Shown piece by piece: positions 50,813 through 59,708 of a stretch of 64,000 bases of DNA (the stretch's first letter is position 1; the number at the start of each line of letters is the position of its first letter). The notes beneath the pieces are model-generated. The model saw nothing but the letters and a program-made list of their open reading frames with translations. It was not told where the DNA came from and searched no databases. The position numbers were made by a program, and so were the translations under genes. This stretch comes from Bacteriovoracaceae bacterium (lineage in GTDB: Bacteria; Bdellovibrionota; Bacteriovoracia; Bacteriovoracales; Bacteriovoracaceae), in NCBI GenBank assembly GCA_947446575.1, contig CANFHC010000004.1:1-64000 (forward strand), in the 5' to 3' direction.

Positions 50813-52006
50813 TTAAGAAAAAAGTCTCTTAAAAAATCCTTTTTGGGGTCCAGCACTAGGTGATTCTTCGAAAGATTGTTCAACGTTTTTTGCAAGCATC
50901 ATGTAGGCATTCCAAACTGGGCGGCCTTCATGTTTTTTTTCATTCATGTATGGAAGTCCTTTGTCAGATCCTTCGCGCAGAGCTATCTCAAGTGGAATTT
51001 CTGCCAAGAGATTTACATCGAGTTCTGCCGCAGCTTTTTTCACTCCGCCATCACCAAAAATATAGTATTTTTTATTAGGTGCATCGTCTGGAACAAAGTA
51101 ACTCATGTTCTCTACCATCCCCAGAACTGGAATCTTAACTTGGTTAAACATGTTTAATCCTTTTTTAGTATCAAGGATTGCTACGTCTTGAGGTGTTGAG
51201 ACAACAACAACACCATCGATTTCAGTTGCCTGTACCATAGATAATTGCATATCTCCTGTACCAGGAGGTAGATCGATAATTAAATAATCTAAATCGCTCC
51301 AAGCGACATCGAATAAAAATTGATTAAGTACCCCTCCGAGCATTGGACCTCTCCAAATAACAGGATCTTTCTCATTTATAAAAAGACCAAAGCTAATGAA
51401 TGGAATTCCATAAGCGTCTATGGGAAGAATTTTTTTCTCTGTTGTAGCTCCAGGTTTTGCTTCTCTTTGATTAAGAAGCATTGGCATAGATGGTCCATAT
51501 ACATCTGCGTCTAGAAGACCAACTTTTTTTCCTAGATTTTTAAGTGCGAAAGCTAAGTTAACGGCAACGGTAGATTTACCTACGCCGCCTTTATTAGACG
51601 AAACAGCAATGACTTTTTTTGCTCCAGCTACTCTTTTTTTATTTGCTCCAACAGGACCGTGACCAGACTTTATTTGAGCAGATGCTGGTGCCGCTGCCGT
51701 TGCTTTTGGCTTTTCACCAGCAGGAGTAAAAGTTTTTTCTGTAAACACGTCTGAAGAATTTTCAGAAATTGTTAATACCGTGATTTTTTCTGGAGAATAA
51801 AATTCAGAAAGTGCATTTGAAACATTTGTTTCGATTGAGCGCTTTTGCTCTGGTGTAATACCATCTCTTTTATATTTAAATAGTAACTCATTTTGGTCGG
51901 CTTTTATTTCAACAATACGGCCTTCTTCTTTCAAAGTTTTTCCGTTGTTGGGATTGATTATTACCCCTAAAATTTTAGTAATCGAATCAAGATTATTTTC
52001 TGACAT
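50813..52006 (-). CDS. Mrp/NBP35-type P-loop ATPase lacking all cysteines
   Basis: Mrp-family ATPases (ApbC) normally carry Fe-S clusters on a CxxC at the dimer interface. The 397-residue protein has an N-terminal MIP18/DUF59-like domain (residues 1-85), an Ala/Pro linker and the ATPase core with SSNKGGVGKSTVAVNLAFAL, DADVYGPSMPMLL, IDLPPGTGDMQLS and VENMSYF. The region after ENMSYF, where CxxC belongs, reads VPDDAPNKKYYIFG, and I find no Cys anywhere in the protein. It may act without carrying a cluster. The ATG at 52006 with GGAG six bases upstream is preferred to a TTG at 52012. Confidence 0.88.
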   Translation of the reverse strand: MSENNLDSITKILGVIINPNNGKTLKEEGRIVEIKADQNELLFKYKRDGITPEQKRSIETNVSNALSEFYSPEKITVLTISENSSDVFTEKTFTPAGEKPKATAAAPASAQIKSGHGPVGANKKRVAGAKKVIAVSSNKGGVGKSTVAVNLAFALKNLGKKVGLLDADVYGPSMPMLLNQREAKPGATTEKKILPIDAYGIPFISFGLFINEKDPVIWRGPMLGGVLNQFLFDVAWSDLDYLIIDLPPGTGDMQLSMVQATEIDGVVVVSTPQDVAILDTKKGLNMFNQVKIPVLGMVENMSYFVPDDAPNKKYYIFGDGGVKKAAAELDVNLLAEIPLEIALREGSDKGLPYMNEKKHEGRPVWNAYMMLAKNVEQSFEESPSAGPQKGFFKRLFS

Positions 52007-52108
52007 ATTCAACTCCGTTATTTCTGACTAAAAGACTATCCTGTTATAACAAATCTCGTTCTTTTTCACAATTTTATAGAAGGAAGCACCGATTTAATTT
52101 AAAATAAA

Positions 52109-52702
52109 ATGACGCTTTATTGGTTAAGGGGTTATCTGGTGTCTTATAGTCGAAAAATTTATCTGATCAATCCGAAATTTCAAATTCGGTTTAGCCTTTA
52201 TGTATGTATATTGGTTTTTCTCACAAGCATCATTTATCCATTTTCTATCTATGAATTAATGAACACAATCATTACTCACTTCTCTTTAAAAAATCCCGAA
52301 ATTGCCAGTCATTATAGCGAAAAACGCGATGCCCTTATTTTATTTCTCATTCTTTTGCATTTGGGCTTCACTTGTTTAACTTTTTTCATCTGCGTTTTCT
52401 TTTCACACAAAATTGCAGGGCCTCTTTATAAACTCCAAAAACACTTAAGACTTTTGCGAGAAGGAGAGCACCCTGGAAAATTATTTTTCAGAAAAGGTGA
52501 TTACTTTCCAGAACTCGCTGATGACATCAATGAAACTTTTGACCACATGGAAGATAGTTATAAAAGCGATTTAGTTTATATCAGCGAAGTCACATCTTAT
52601 ATTAATAACCTTAGCTTGGTCGTTCCCGATGATAAGCGAGTGGTCTTAAATGAAATTTCGTCCCGACTTTCTCTCATCCAAGAGAGATTTACCAAAAATT
52701 AG
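52109..52702 (+). CDS. Membrane protein with a HAMP domain
   Basis: The 197-residue protein has two transmembrane helices (about residues 27-45 and 73-97) flanking a short periplasmic loop. A cytoplasmic HAMP-type segment follows (FFSHKIAGPLYKLQKHLRLL, REGEHPG, DYFPELADDINETFDHM) and a final helical stretch. No kinase, cyclase or methyl-accepting domain follows, so any signal must pass to a partner. The transglycosylase gene begins 37 bases after its stop. Confidence 0.72.
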   Translation: MTLYWLRGYLVSYSRKIYLINPKFQIRFSLYVCILVFLTSIIYPFSIYELMNTIITHFSLKNPEIASHYSEKRDALILFLILLHLGFTCLTFFICVFFSHKIAGPLYKLQKHLRLLREGEHPGKLFFRKGDYFPELADDINETFDHMEDSYKSDLVYISEVTSYINNLSLVVPDDKRVVLNEISSRLSLIQERFTKN

Positions 52703-52739
52703 GACGATGGCTTATAAGGGCTTTAGTCTGGAGGTTAGT

Positions 52740-54839
52740 TTGTTGAGGCTCATGTCAGCGGCCGTTTCCAGTTTATATTTTTTGTCTGTAGCTTTTGCTA
52801 CTCCAAATCTTAATTTTGCATCTACGGCTATCGCTGCAGAAGACGTGCCTTTTCATCTCAACTTTAGCCCTACAGATTATGATTATGGTAGAGATATCGA
52901 TTTACTTTTTAGTGAGCTGGGAAAAAACCAACTTAAGAAAAAAACGGTAGATAGCTTAACTCGCTACCAACAAAAAAATCACTCATTTTCTATCCTTAAT
53001 GCTTCTTATGACCGCTTAAAAAGCATCATGACAATCACCGACCAAGATTCGTTTTATAAAAACTGTTCTATTGTAACTAAAAATGTTAATTCCTATACCG
53101 ACAGCATTGCAGATCGTTTTAATATTTCAATTGATAAGTATTGCCGCTTTTTATACCTTTTACGCTTAAGCGAATTATCTCCTAATATTAATTTCTCTTC
53201 TCGGGACTTGGCTTATTTCAAAGACGCAGCTCCGTTTTTTAGTACCGGTGAAAACCATCCAAACCTCGTCGCATTTCTTCGCCACTACAAAACAAATCCC
53301 ATTGAACACGAAAAAGTTTCAAATTTTTTAATTGAAAAATATATCGAATTTAAAATCAGACCTGCGACAAATGTTTTAACGAGCTTAAAAATAAATTCGC
53401 AATTTAATAAATTTTTACAAAACAATTTAAACTTAGACGATACTTCTAATTCTTATTTCCAAGAAGAGTTTCAACGACTATCTCGCGATGCTCAGGATGC
53501 AGCTGAAAAAGGAGACTATCTTCAAGCAAAACTACTCATCACAAGTGCGATTAATTTTTACAATAGAAACAAGAATTTTATCAGTACTAAAAAGGCTTGG
53601 ACTGGTGCTATTCTCACAGGCAAAGCACTTTTTTATAAAGGTAGAGATATTGATGCTATTGAAGTTTTTAACTTAGCAAAAACTATCGCGAGTAAAGAAG
53701 ATACCTCTGAGACCTATTTTTATTTGCTGTGGCCGCATCTCATTAACAAAGATTACAAGGCAATGAGAACTGTTATTGACAAAAACAACTTAGAAAAAAG
53801 TTTTGAGAAGTTTGATTCGAAACTGCAGTACTGGATTTCTTATGCCATGATGAAAACAGGAGATACTAAAAAAGGCGTCGCTTTTTATAATAAAATAATA
53901 GACACCTCTCCCTACTCTTTTTATTCGATCATCTCTTTGAAAGAATTAGCTCTTTTTAATAAAGGAGCAATCTCTGAGGCTGATATTCTTGCTAAACTGA
54001 TTTCTAAGAATGATCCGATAGAGTACACACTTGATAAAACTAGTGATGACCTTAAAGATTCTCTACGTAGACTTGCCGTTTGGAACAAACTTGGAAACGA
54101 TAGATTTGCTACTCTTGAACTACGCTACATTCAGTCATTACCAAAAGATTTAACTTTTAAAAATGCTGATTTTGCCAAGGCCGTGACTCCTTTAGCCCAT
54201 AAAGAATTTCTTATCATGAATTTAATCAGATTACTAAACTCACAAAAGCGATACATTACATCGTTTAAAGTTTTCCAAGATTCGTTGGAACAAAATTCCC
54301 TTAGCTTAAATTACAAATTAATTAAATTTATTTTTCCACTTAACTATATTGATGTGATTAAACGAAACTCTGAAAACCTTGATCCATTAATTGTGATCTC
54401 GCTTATTCGCCAAGAATCTGCCTTTAATCCTGAAGCCAAATCGGGTGTTGGCGCCAAGGGTTTGATGCAATTAATGCCAGCAACAGCAAAAAGATTTAAC
54501 CGACGAGTGCGTGTCACTCATTTAGGAAATCCCGAAATCAATGTGGCACTTGGGACAAAATACTTGCGCCAACTAATTACTCGCTTTGATGGAAACCTTA
54601 TTTTTGCATTAGCTTCTTATAATGCTGGTGAGAATAGAATAGATCGCTGGAGAAAGGAAATATTTAGAAATGACGATCCTCTTTCGACGATTGAATCTAT
54701 CCCGTTTGAAGAAACTCGAAATTACGTTAAACTTATTTATAGAAATAATTTTTTCTATTCTTTGATATCTAATCGCCCAGTTCTCATGGTTCCTTTAGAA
54801 GAAACATTCAAAGTGAGCGCCAGTGGTAAGAACTATTAA
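52740..54839 (+). CDS. Slt70-type soluble lytic transglycosylase
   Basis: Lytic transglycosylases cleave peptidoglycan glycan strands and form 1,6-anhydro-MurNAc. The protein (699 residues) has a signal-like N-terminus (LMSAAVSSLYFLSVAFA), a long helical superhelix of about 520 residues, and a C-terminal SLT domain with SLIRQESAFNPEAKSGVGAK (catalytic Glu559), GLMQLMPATA and ALASYNAGENRIDRW. The start chosen is a TTG at 52740 with GGAGG five bases upstream, the same layout as prs; an ATG at 52707 has its AGGA too close, and a frame back to 52650 would overlap the HAMP gene. It could also open the wall for the flagellar rod, since FlgJ here lacks a hydrolase domain. Confidence 0.88.
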   Translation: MLRLMSAAVSSLYFLSVAFATPNLNFASTAIAAEDVPFHLNFSPTDYDYGRDIDLLFSELGKNQLKKKTVDSLTRYQQKNHSFSILNASYDRLKSIMTITDQDSFYKNCSIVTKNVNSYTDSIADRFNISIDKYCRFLYLLRLSELSPNINFSSRDLAYFKDAAPFFSTGENHPNLVAFLRHYKTNPIEHEKVSNFLIEKYIEFKIRPATNVLTSLKINSQFNKFLQNNLNLDDTSNSYFQEEFQRLSRDAQDAAEKGDYLQAKLLITSAINFYNRNKNFISTKKAWTGAILTGKALFYKGRDIDAIEVFNLAKTIASKEDTSETYFYLLWPHLINKDYKAMRTVIDKNNLEKSFEKFDSKLQYWISYAMMKTGDTKKGVAFYNKIIDTSPYSFYSIISLKELALFNKGAISEADILAKLISKNDPIEYTLDKTSDDLKDSLRRLAVWNKLGNDRFATLELRYIQSLPKDLTFKNADFAKAVTPLAHKEFLIMNLIRLLNSQKRYITSFKVFQDSLEQNSLSLNYKLIKFIFPLNYIDVIKRNSENLDPLIVISLIRQESAFNPEAKSGVGAKGLMQLMPATAKRFNRRVRVTHLGNPEINVALGTKYLRQLITRFDGNLIFALASYNAGENRIDRWRKEIFRNDDPLSTIESIPFEETRNYVKLIYRNNFFYSLISNRPVLMVPLEETFKVSASGKNY

Positions 54840-54842
54840 ATA

Positions 54843-55952
54843 TTAGACGTTGAATCTAAAGTGCATAATATCGCCATCCTTAACGACATACTCTTTTCCT
54901 TCAACTCTGAATTTTCCAGCTTCTTTAACTTTTGCTTCTGATCCGTATTTAATCAAGTCTTCAAAAGAGAAAACTTCCGCTTTAATAAATCCACGTTCAA
55001 AGTCTGTGTGAATAACACCTGCACACTGAGGTGCTTTAAAACCATCATGGAAAGTCCAAGCTCGAACTTCTTTAACTCCAGCGGTGAAATAAGTTTTTAA
55101 TCCAAGCATGTTATAAGCTGCGCGAGTCAGTTTATCTAAACCAGATTCTGTAATACCTGCTGCTTCTAAAAATTCTTTTTTCTCTTCAAGTGTTTCAAGT
55201 GATGCGATTTCAGATTCTAATTTTCCACAGATGATCATAACTTCTGAGTTTTCATTTTTTGCATAAGTTTTAACAGCTGCAACGTGATCGTTATCTTTTG
55301 TTAGACCTTCTTCGTCGACATTACAAAGATAAATTACTTTTTTCATCGTGATGAGGTTTAAATCGGCAACTGCCTCTTTATCTTCATCAGAAAGAGAAGA
55401 GTTTCTAGCAGCAATACCACTTTCTAATTCAACTTTTAGTTTTTCTAAAAGTGGAAGTTGAATTTTTGCAGAAGTAAGCACGTCCTTATTTTGAGATTTT
55501 AAAAGCTTTGGAATATTTTGTAATTTTTTCTCAACTACTTCTAAATCTGCAAACGCTAACTCAAGATTAATTGTTTCAATATCGTCTTTGGGATTAACTT
55601 TTCCATGGACGTGAATAATATCTCCGTCTTCGAAACATCTAACAACGTGAACGATTCCGTTTACCGCTCTGATATGACCTAAGAATTGATTTCCTAAACC
55701 TTCACCTTTAGATGCACCTTTAACAAGTCCCGCGATATCAACAAACTCTACTGTCGTATAAATCATTTTTTCAGGTCCGATAATGTCCCCGATTTGTTTC
55801 ATACGCGGATCGTGCATTGCTACGATACCAACGTTTGGCTCGATCGTACAAAATGGATAGTTCGCCGCTTCAGCTGGAGCTGAAGTGATCGCTGAAAAGA
55901 TTGTTGATTTACCAACATTTGGAAGACCTACAATTCCACAATTTAATGCCAT
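54843..55952 (-). CDS. ychF: Redox-regulated ATPase YchF (Obg-like)
   Basis: YchF is a universally conserved Obg-like P-loop protein that prefers ATP and associates with ribosomes. The 369-residue protein has GIVGLPNVGKSTIFSAIT, the switch region NYPFCTIEPNVG, DIAGLVKGASKGEGLGNQFL and a C-terminal TGS domain ending in VKDGDIMHFRFNV. All motifs are intact and the length is normal (363 in E. coli). It follows pth by 15 bases, a common ychF-pth pairing. Confidence 0.97.
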   Translation of the reverse strand: MALNCGIVGLPNVGKSTIFSAITSAPAEAANYPFCTIEPNVGIVAMHDPRMKQIGDIIGPEKMIYTTVEFVDIAGLVKGASKGEGLGNQFLGHIRAVNGIVHVVRCFEDGDIIHVHGKVNPKDDIETINLELAFADLEVVEKKLQNIPKLLKSQNKDVLTSAKIQLPLLEKLKVELESGIAARNSSLSDEDKEAVADLNLITMKKVIYLCNVDEEGLTKDNDHVAAVKTYAKNENSEVMIICGKLESEIASLETLEEKKEFLEAAGITESGLDKLTRAAYNMLGLKTYFTAGVKEVRAWTFHDGFKAPQCAGVIHTDFERGFIKAEVFSFEDLIKYGSEAKVKEAGKFRVEGKEYVVKDGDIMHFRFNV

Positions 55953-55967
55953 AAAATTTTCCCTTAT

Positions 55968-56537
55968 TTAAACTATTTTTTTCTTACTATATGTCGTCGC
56001 AGCTTTATCAAACCCTAATTTGATATAGTCTTCGAGCGCCTCTGCCGCACCTTTTAAATAGGGGCGGAAAAAATCTTTATCCTCTCCTGTATATCCCGAG
56101 AGAACCCAATTGGAAACATCCCCGTGTATAGGACGACTTATTCCTAGGCGAACACGTCTGAATTCTTGAGTTCCAAGGCTTGCGGTAATTGATTTCAAGC
56201 CGTTGTGACCGGCAAGACCTCCACCTTTTTTAAAAGCAATTGTCCCAAAGGGAAGATCTAGCTCATCATGGACGACTAAAATGTTTTCCACTGATATTTT
56301 GAAAAAATTCATCAGCGGCTGCACACTTTCGCCAGAGAGATTCATGAATGTTTGTGGTTTTAAAAAATAAATTTTATCAGGGCCAGAATTATAAACGGCA
56401 TAGTGCCCTTTAAACTTTTCTGTCCATTTTAAATCTCTTGCAAACGAGAGCTCTTCAAACACATCCCAACCTATATTATGGCGAGTGTGGTGATATTTTG
56501 AACCATAATTTCCAAGGCCCACAATTAAACGATCCAT
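55968..56537 (-). CDS. pth: Peptidyl-tRNA hydrolase
   Basis: Pth frees tRNA from prematurely released peptidyl-tRNA. The 189-residue protein starts with LIVGLGNYGSKYHHTRHNIG (catalytic His in HNIGW), and has LKPQTFMNLSG, ILVVHDELDLPFG and the HNGLKSITASLGTQEFRRVR block with GISRPIHGDV. It sits between prs and ychF on the same strand with gaps of 10 and 15 bases. Confidence 0.96.
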   Translation of the reverse strand: MDRLIVGLGNYGSKYHHTRHNIGWDVFEELSFARDLKWTEKFKGHYAVYNSGPDKIYFLKPQTFMNLSGESVQPLMNFFKISVENILVVHDELDLPFGTIAFKKGGGLAGHNGLKSITASLGTQEFRRVRLGISRPIHGDVSNWVLSGYTGEDKDFFRPYLKGAAEALEDYIKLGFDKAATTYSKKKIV

Positions 56538-56547
56538 TGCCCCTCTC

Positions 56548-57492
56548 TTAAATAAAGAGCGAGCTAACAGAATCGTTATTAAATGTTCTGTGAATCGCTT
56601 TTGCTAAAAGTTCTGCTGTAGATAAGAGTTTAATCTTATCGCATTTTTTCGCAGCTTCAGTAAGTGGAATTGTATCTGTAACAATCACCCGATCAAGTTC
56701 TTCGCATTCTGAAATTCTTTTAATCGCTGGATCTGAAAAAACTGGGTGTGTTGCGCAGGCATATATTTTTGTAGCGCCATTTCTACGAAGTGCTTTACAA
56801 GCCTCTACTAATGTCCCGGCAGTATCGATCATATCGTCAATGATAATGCATTCTTTTCCAGATACGTTACCGATAACGTTCATTGCTTCAGCGATGTTTT
56901 TTCCAGTTCGGCGTTTATCGATCATGGCTATATCTGCATTTAGCTTTTTAGCATAAAAGCGCACGCGCTCAACACCTCCTGCGTCTGGAGAAACGAAAAT
57001 TGTATTTTCGTTGAAAATTTCTTTTTTAATATAATTAAGAATGACCGGTGAAGCGTAAATATTGTCGAATGGAATATTAAAAAAACCCTGAATCTGACCT
57101 GCGTGAAGATCCATCGTGATTACACGAGTAGCTCCTGCAACAGTTAAAATATCTGCGACTAATTTTGCTGAAATTGGCGTACGTGGTGAAGCTTTTCTAT
57201 CTTGTCTTGCGTATCCATAAGAAGGAATTACTGCTGTGATAGAGGTTGCTGATGCTCTTTTGAGTGCATCAATCATTATTAAGAGCTCCATCAAATTATC
57301 GTTTACTGGCGCACATGTTGATTGAACAACAAATACATCAGCACCACGAACATGCTTTTCGATTTCACAGAAGATTTCACCATTAGCAAAACGAACTAAT
57401 TGTGGATTAACGAGAGGTACGTCAAGGTAATCAGAAATTTGATTAGAGAGAAGCTGATTAGAAGACCCAGAAACAAGGACGATTCGTTTCAA
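56548..57492 (-). CDS. prs: Ribose-phosphate pyrophosphokinase
   Basis: Prs makes PRPP from ribose 5-phosphate and ATP. The 314-residue enzyme (E. coli 315) shows VPLVNPQLVRFANGEI, IPSYGYARQDRKASPRTPIS, the catalytic flexible-loop DKRRTGKN and the PRPP-binding IIDDMIDTAGTLVEA. The start is a TTG at 57492, with GGAGG five bases upstream. The open frame continues to 57585, but that part lies inside the tRNA-Gln gene and carries no sensible N-terminal sequence. Gln tRNA and prs are probably on the same transcript, as the tRNA is 23 bases upstream. Confidence 0.96.
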   Translation of the reverse strand: MKRIVLVSGSSNQLLSNQISDYLDVPLVNPQLVRFANGEIFCEIEKHVRGADVFVVQSTCAPVNDNLMELLIMIDALKRASATSITAVIPSYGYARQDRKASPRTPISAKLVADILTVAGATRVITMDLHAGQIQGFFNIPFDNIYASPVILNYIKKEIFNENTIFVSPDAGGVERVRFYAKKLNADIAMIDKRRTGKNIAEAMNVIGNVSGKECIIIDDMIDTAGTLVEACKALRRNGATKIYACATHPVFSDPAIKRISECEELDRVIVTDTIPLTEAAKKCDKIKLLSTAELLAKAIHRTFNNDSVSSLFI

Positions 57493-57514
57493 AAGATCCT
57501 CCTGTGTAAAAAAA

Positions 57515-57589
57515 TGGTTGGGGTGCAAGGATTCGAACCTTGGCATGGCAGAATCAAAATCTGCAGACTTACCACTTGTCGACACCCCA
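57515..57589 (-). tRNA. tRNA-Gln (anticodon TTG)
   Basis: On the minus strand the acceptor stem TGGGGTG/CACCCCA, discriminator A and encoded CCA are complete. The anticodon arm is GCAGA-TTTTGAT-TCTGC with TTG in the loop. The T arm has the usual GGTTCGAATCC core. Confidence 0.95.
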
Positions 57590-57645
57590 ATACATCATGA
57601 TTTGCGTCTGTCCAATATAAACTTTAAGACTCTTTTTTGCAAGAG

Positions 57646-59592
57646 CTAGTTCACTTGATCACAACTGAATTGTTGAAAACGTTTTCCGCGATCGCGGTAA
57701 TAATTTTGGAAGACATTAAAAGCGGTGGTTGCACCGTATAATCCAAGGTTTTTTGTTTTACGCTCCCCTTCATATCCAACCCAAATTACTGACAAATTTT
57801 TTCCGTCAAATGCTACGTACCAATTATCATAACCATTATTTGTAGTACCCGTTTTACCGAAAAAACGAAGCTTTTGCATGACTGCATCTACGGCATGCTC
57901 AACAGTTGTCAGGTTGGGATCGGAAAGCGCATAAAGCACACTTTGATCTTGTGCTCGAGTGCCTTCTTTTATTTTTTTACATTCGTCTTTTAAAAATTGG
58001 GCGTACACATCGCGCAGTTCATTTACACTGAGTTCCATACTTCCCAGCAACTCTGATGGGTATTCTTTGAGTGGCAATTTCAGTGATTTAAAATATGGCT
58101 TGAGTTTTTCTTCGATTTTTTCAAAACCAATTTCATCGGCAATTCGTATGACAGGTCGATTGTATGATTTTAAGAGCGCATCTACCAAAGTAGTTTCTGA
58201 CTCTTTAATGATATGGGCTTCTTTAGGGGACCAGGGTCCTGAGAGAAGTTGTAACTTAATTTCTTTGGTTGAAACATTGTCGTTTAATTTTTTGCCAAAT
58301 TCTTCAAAAACACTATATACGATAGGTTTAATAGTACTACCCACTTGGTGGCGCTCAGAATAGATAGCCTTCTCTTTATTGCGTTCTACTCTTGAATAGT
58401 AATTAAAGCCGCCATTAGCTGCGACTGGGCCCAGCATAACTTTTACAGATATATCGCTAACCGAATTTTTTCCGTTAATGACTGATGAGAATTTTTCATC
58501 AATCTTAGTTCTAACATCAGCTACTTTTTGAATGAGAACGAATTTTTCATAGGTAGCAAGCGATGGATCATTATCGTGTAATGTCCTCCAGATCGATTGA
58601 AAATGTTGCTGTTTCTCTTGAGCCTTTAATTTAAAAAGCCATTTGTCCCAAACTTTTTGAGTCCATATAAGTGATTTATCGTTAGGGATTAAGTTTTCTT
58701 CAATCAGCTTGTTGTACACAACTACTGAGCGCTCTTTTAATCTCTCAATTTTTTTCAGTGGTGAAAAATAACTTGGGCCTTTTAATAAACTTATTAAAAT
58801 TGCCCCTTCATAGGCGCTAATGTCATTAGGTTTTTTTCCGAAATAAAAGACTGATGCTGCAAAAACACCTTTTATTTTTATTCCTTGAAGTGCTCCCCAA
58901 TAAACTTCGTTCAAATAGGCTTCTAAGATTTTTTCTTTAGGGAATTTGGTTTCAATATAAATGGACATTGCCATTTCTTTAAACTTCCTCGTTAATGTTT
59001 TTTCATTGGTAAAAAATAAGTTTTTTACCAACTGTTGCGATATCGTCGAGCCACCTTGCTCAAATCTCATATGACGAATATTTGTCACAAAAGCACGAAA
59101 AATAGATTTAACATCGACTCCAAAATGATCGAGATAGCGTTGATCTTCAACGCCTATTAGTCCCTTCCAAAAAATTGAAGGTATATAATCAAAAGAAATA
59201 TAATGTTGGTAACAATAAATTTCTGAACAATCGTTTGCCAGGAGGTTTTTCATTTCAATGTTTTGATTGATCTGCAAAAGACCGGGAACTTCTTTTAATT
59301 CATATAAAATATTATTTTGTTTTTTTTGAGCTAAAAATTCTTCAGGGGAGCCTTTTTCCGCGGAAAAAAGTAAGAAAGATTGGAGTTCATCACCTTTAAC
59401 AACAGAGCCTTCATCCAGAATTATCGGCGGGCTAATCGTAGTGGAGAAATCATTTTCTTTTTGAGTTTTTTCTTCTAAGACCGACAGCGACGTCTCAGCG
59501 ATAGTCCATTTTACAAAACCAAAGCCAAAAAGAGTGAGGATAATGAGACCTAATACGGAAAATTTTAATATACGAATTGCCCATTGCTTCAT
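57646..59592 (-). CDS. Second class A penicillin-binding protein
   Basis: This 648-residue bifunctional cell-wall synthase is shorter than the PBP1A-type protein at the left edge. It has an N-terminal membrane helix (residues 8-30), a long unusual region to about residue 150, then GT51 motifs (VEDQRYLDHFGVD, GGSTISQQLVKNLFF, YLNEVYWG). The transpeptidase motifs are all present: GSTIKP with Ser419 and Lys422, SYNRP, and FGKTGTTNN. No OB-like insert is seen, so it is closer to a PBP1C or short 1B-like layout. It is divergent from a strong promoter serving the outer-membrane protein. Confidence 0.9.
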   Translation of the reverse strand: MKQWAIRILKFSVLGLIILTLFGFGFVKWTIAETSLSVLEEKTQKENDFSTTISPPIILDEGSVVKGDELQSFLLFSAEKGSPEEFLAQKKQNNILYELKEVPGLLQINQNIEMKNLLANDCSEIYCYQHYISFDYIPSIFWKGLIGVEDQRYLDHFGVDVKSIFRAFVTNIRHMRFEQGGSTISQQLVKNLFFTNEKTLTRKFKEMAMSIYIETKFPKEKILEAYLNEVYWGALQGIKIKGVFAASVFYFGKKPNDISAYEGAILISLLKGPSYFSPLKKIERLKERSVVVYNKLIEENLIPNDKSLIWTQKVWDKWLFKLKAQEKQQHFQSIWRTLHDNDPSLATYEKFVLIQKVADVRTKIDEKFSSVINGKNSVSDISVKVMLGPVAANGGFNYYSRVERNKEKAIYSERHQVGSTIKPIVYSVFEEFGKKLNDNVSTKEIKLQLLSGPWSPKEAHIIKESETTLVDALLKSYNRPVIRIADEIGFEKIEEKLKPYFKSLKLPLKEYPSELLGSMELSVNELRDVYAQFLKDECKKIKEGTRAQDQSVLYALSDPNLTTVEHAVDAVMQKLRFFGKTGTTNNGYDNWYVAFDGKNLSVIWVGYEGERKTKNLGLYGATTAFNVFQNYYRDRGKRFQQFSCDQVN

Positions 59593-59627
59593 GCGTTTGT
59601 CTCATTACTTCTTTTGATTTCTTGTTT

Positions 59628-59656
59628 TTGACTTAACTACCTTCATTTCATATAGT
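59628..59656 (+). promoter_or_regulatory. Strong sigma-70-type promoter for the outer-membrane protein
   Basis: TTGACT (59628-59633), a 17-base spacer and TATAGT (59651-59656) each miss the consensus by one base. Transcription would begin about 59663, leaving a leader of roughly 46 bases that includes GGAG before the ATG at 59709. Confidence 0.75.
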
Positions 59657-59708
59657 ATTTTAAGAAACTTTTCCAATGTTTATTGTTCTATTTTGTGGAG
59701 TATTTTTT

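Noticed and set aside
57493-57585. N-terminal extension of Prs
   Set aside because: It lies mostly inside the tRNA-Gln gene; a TTG with GGAGG gives the normal family length.
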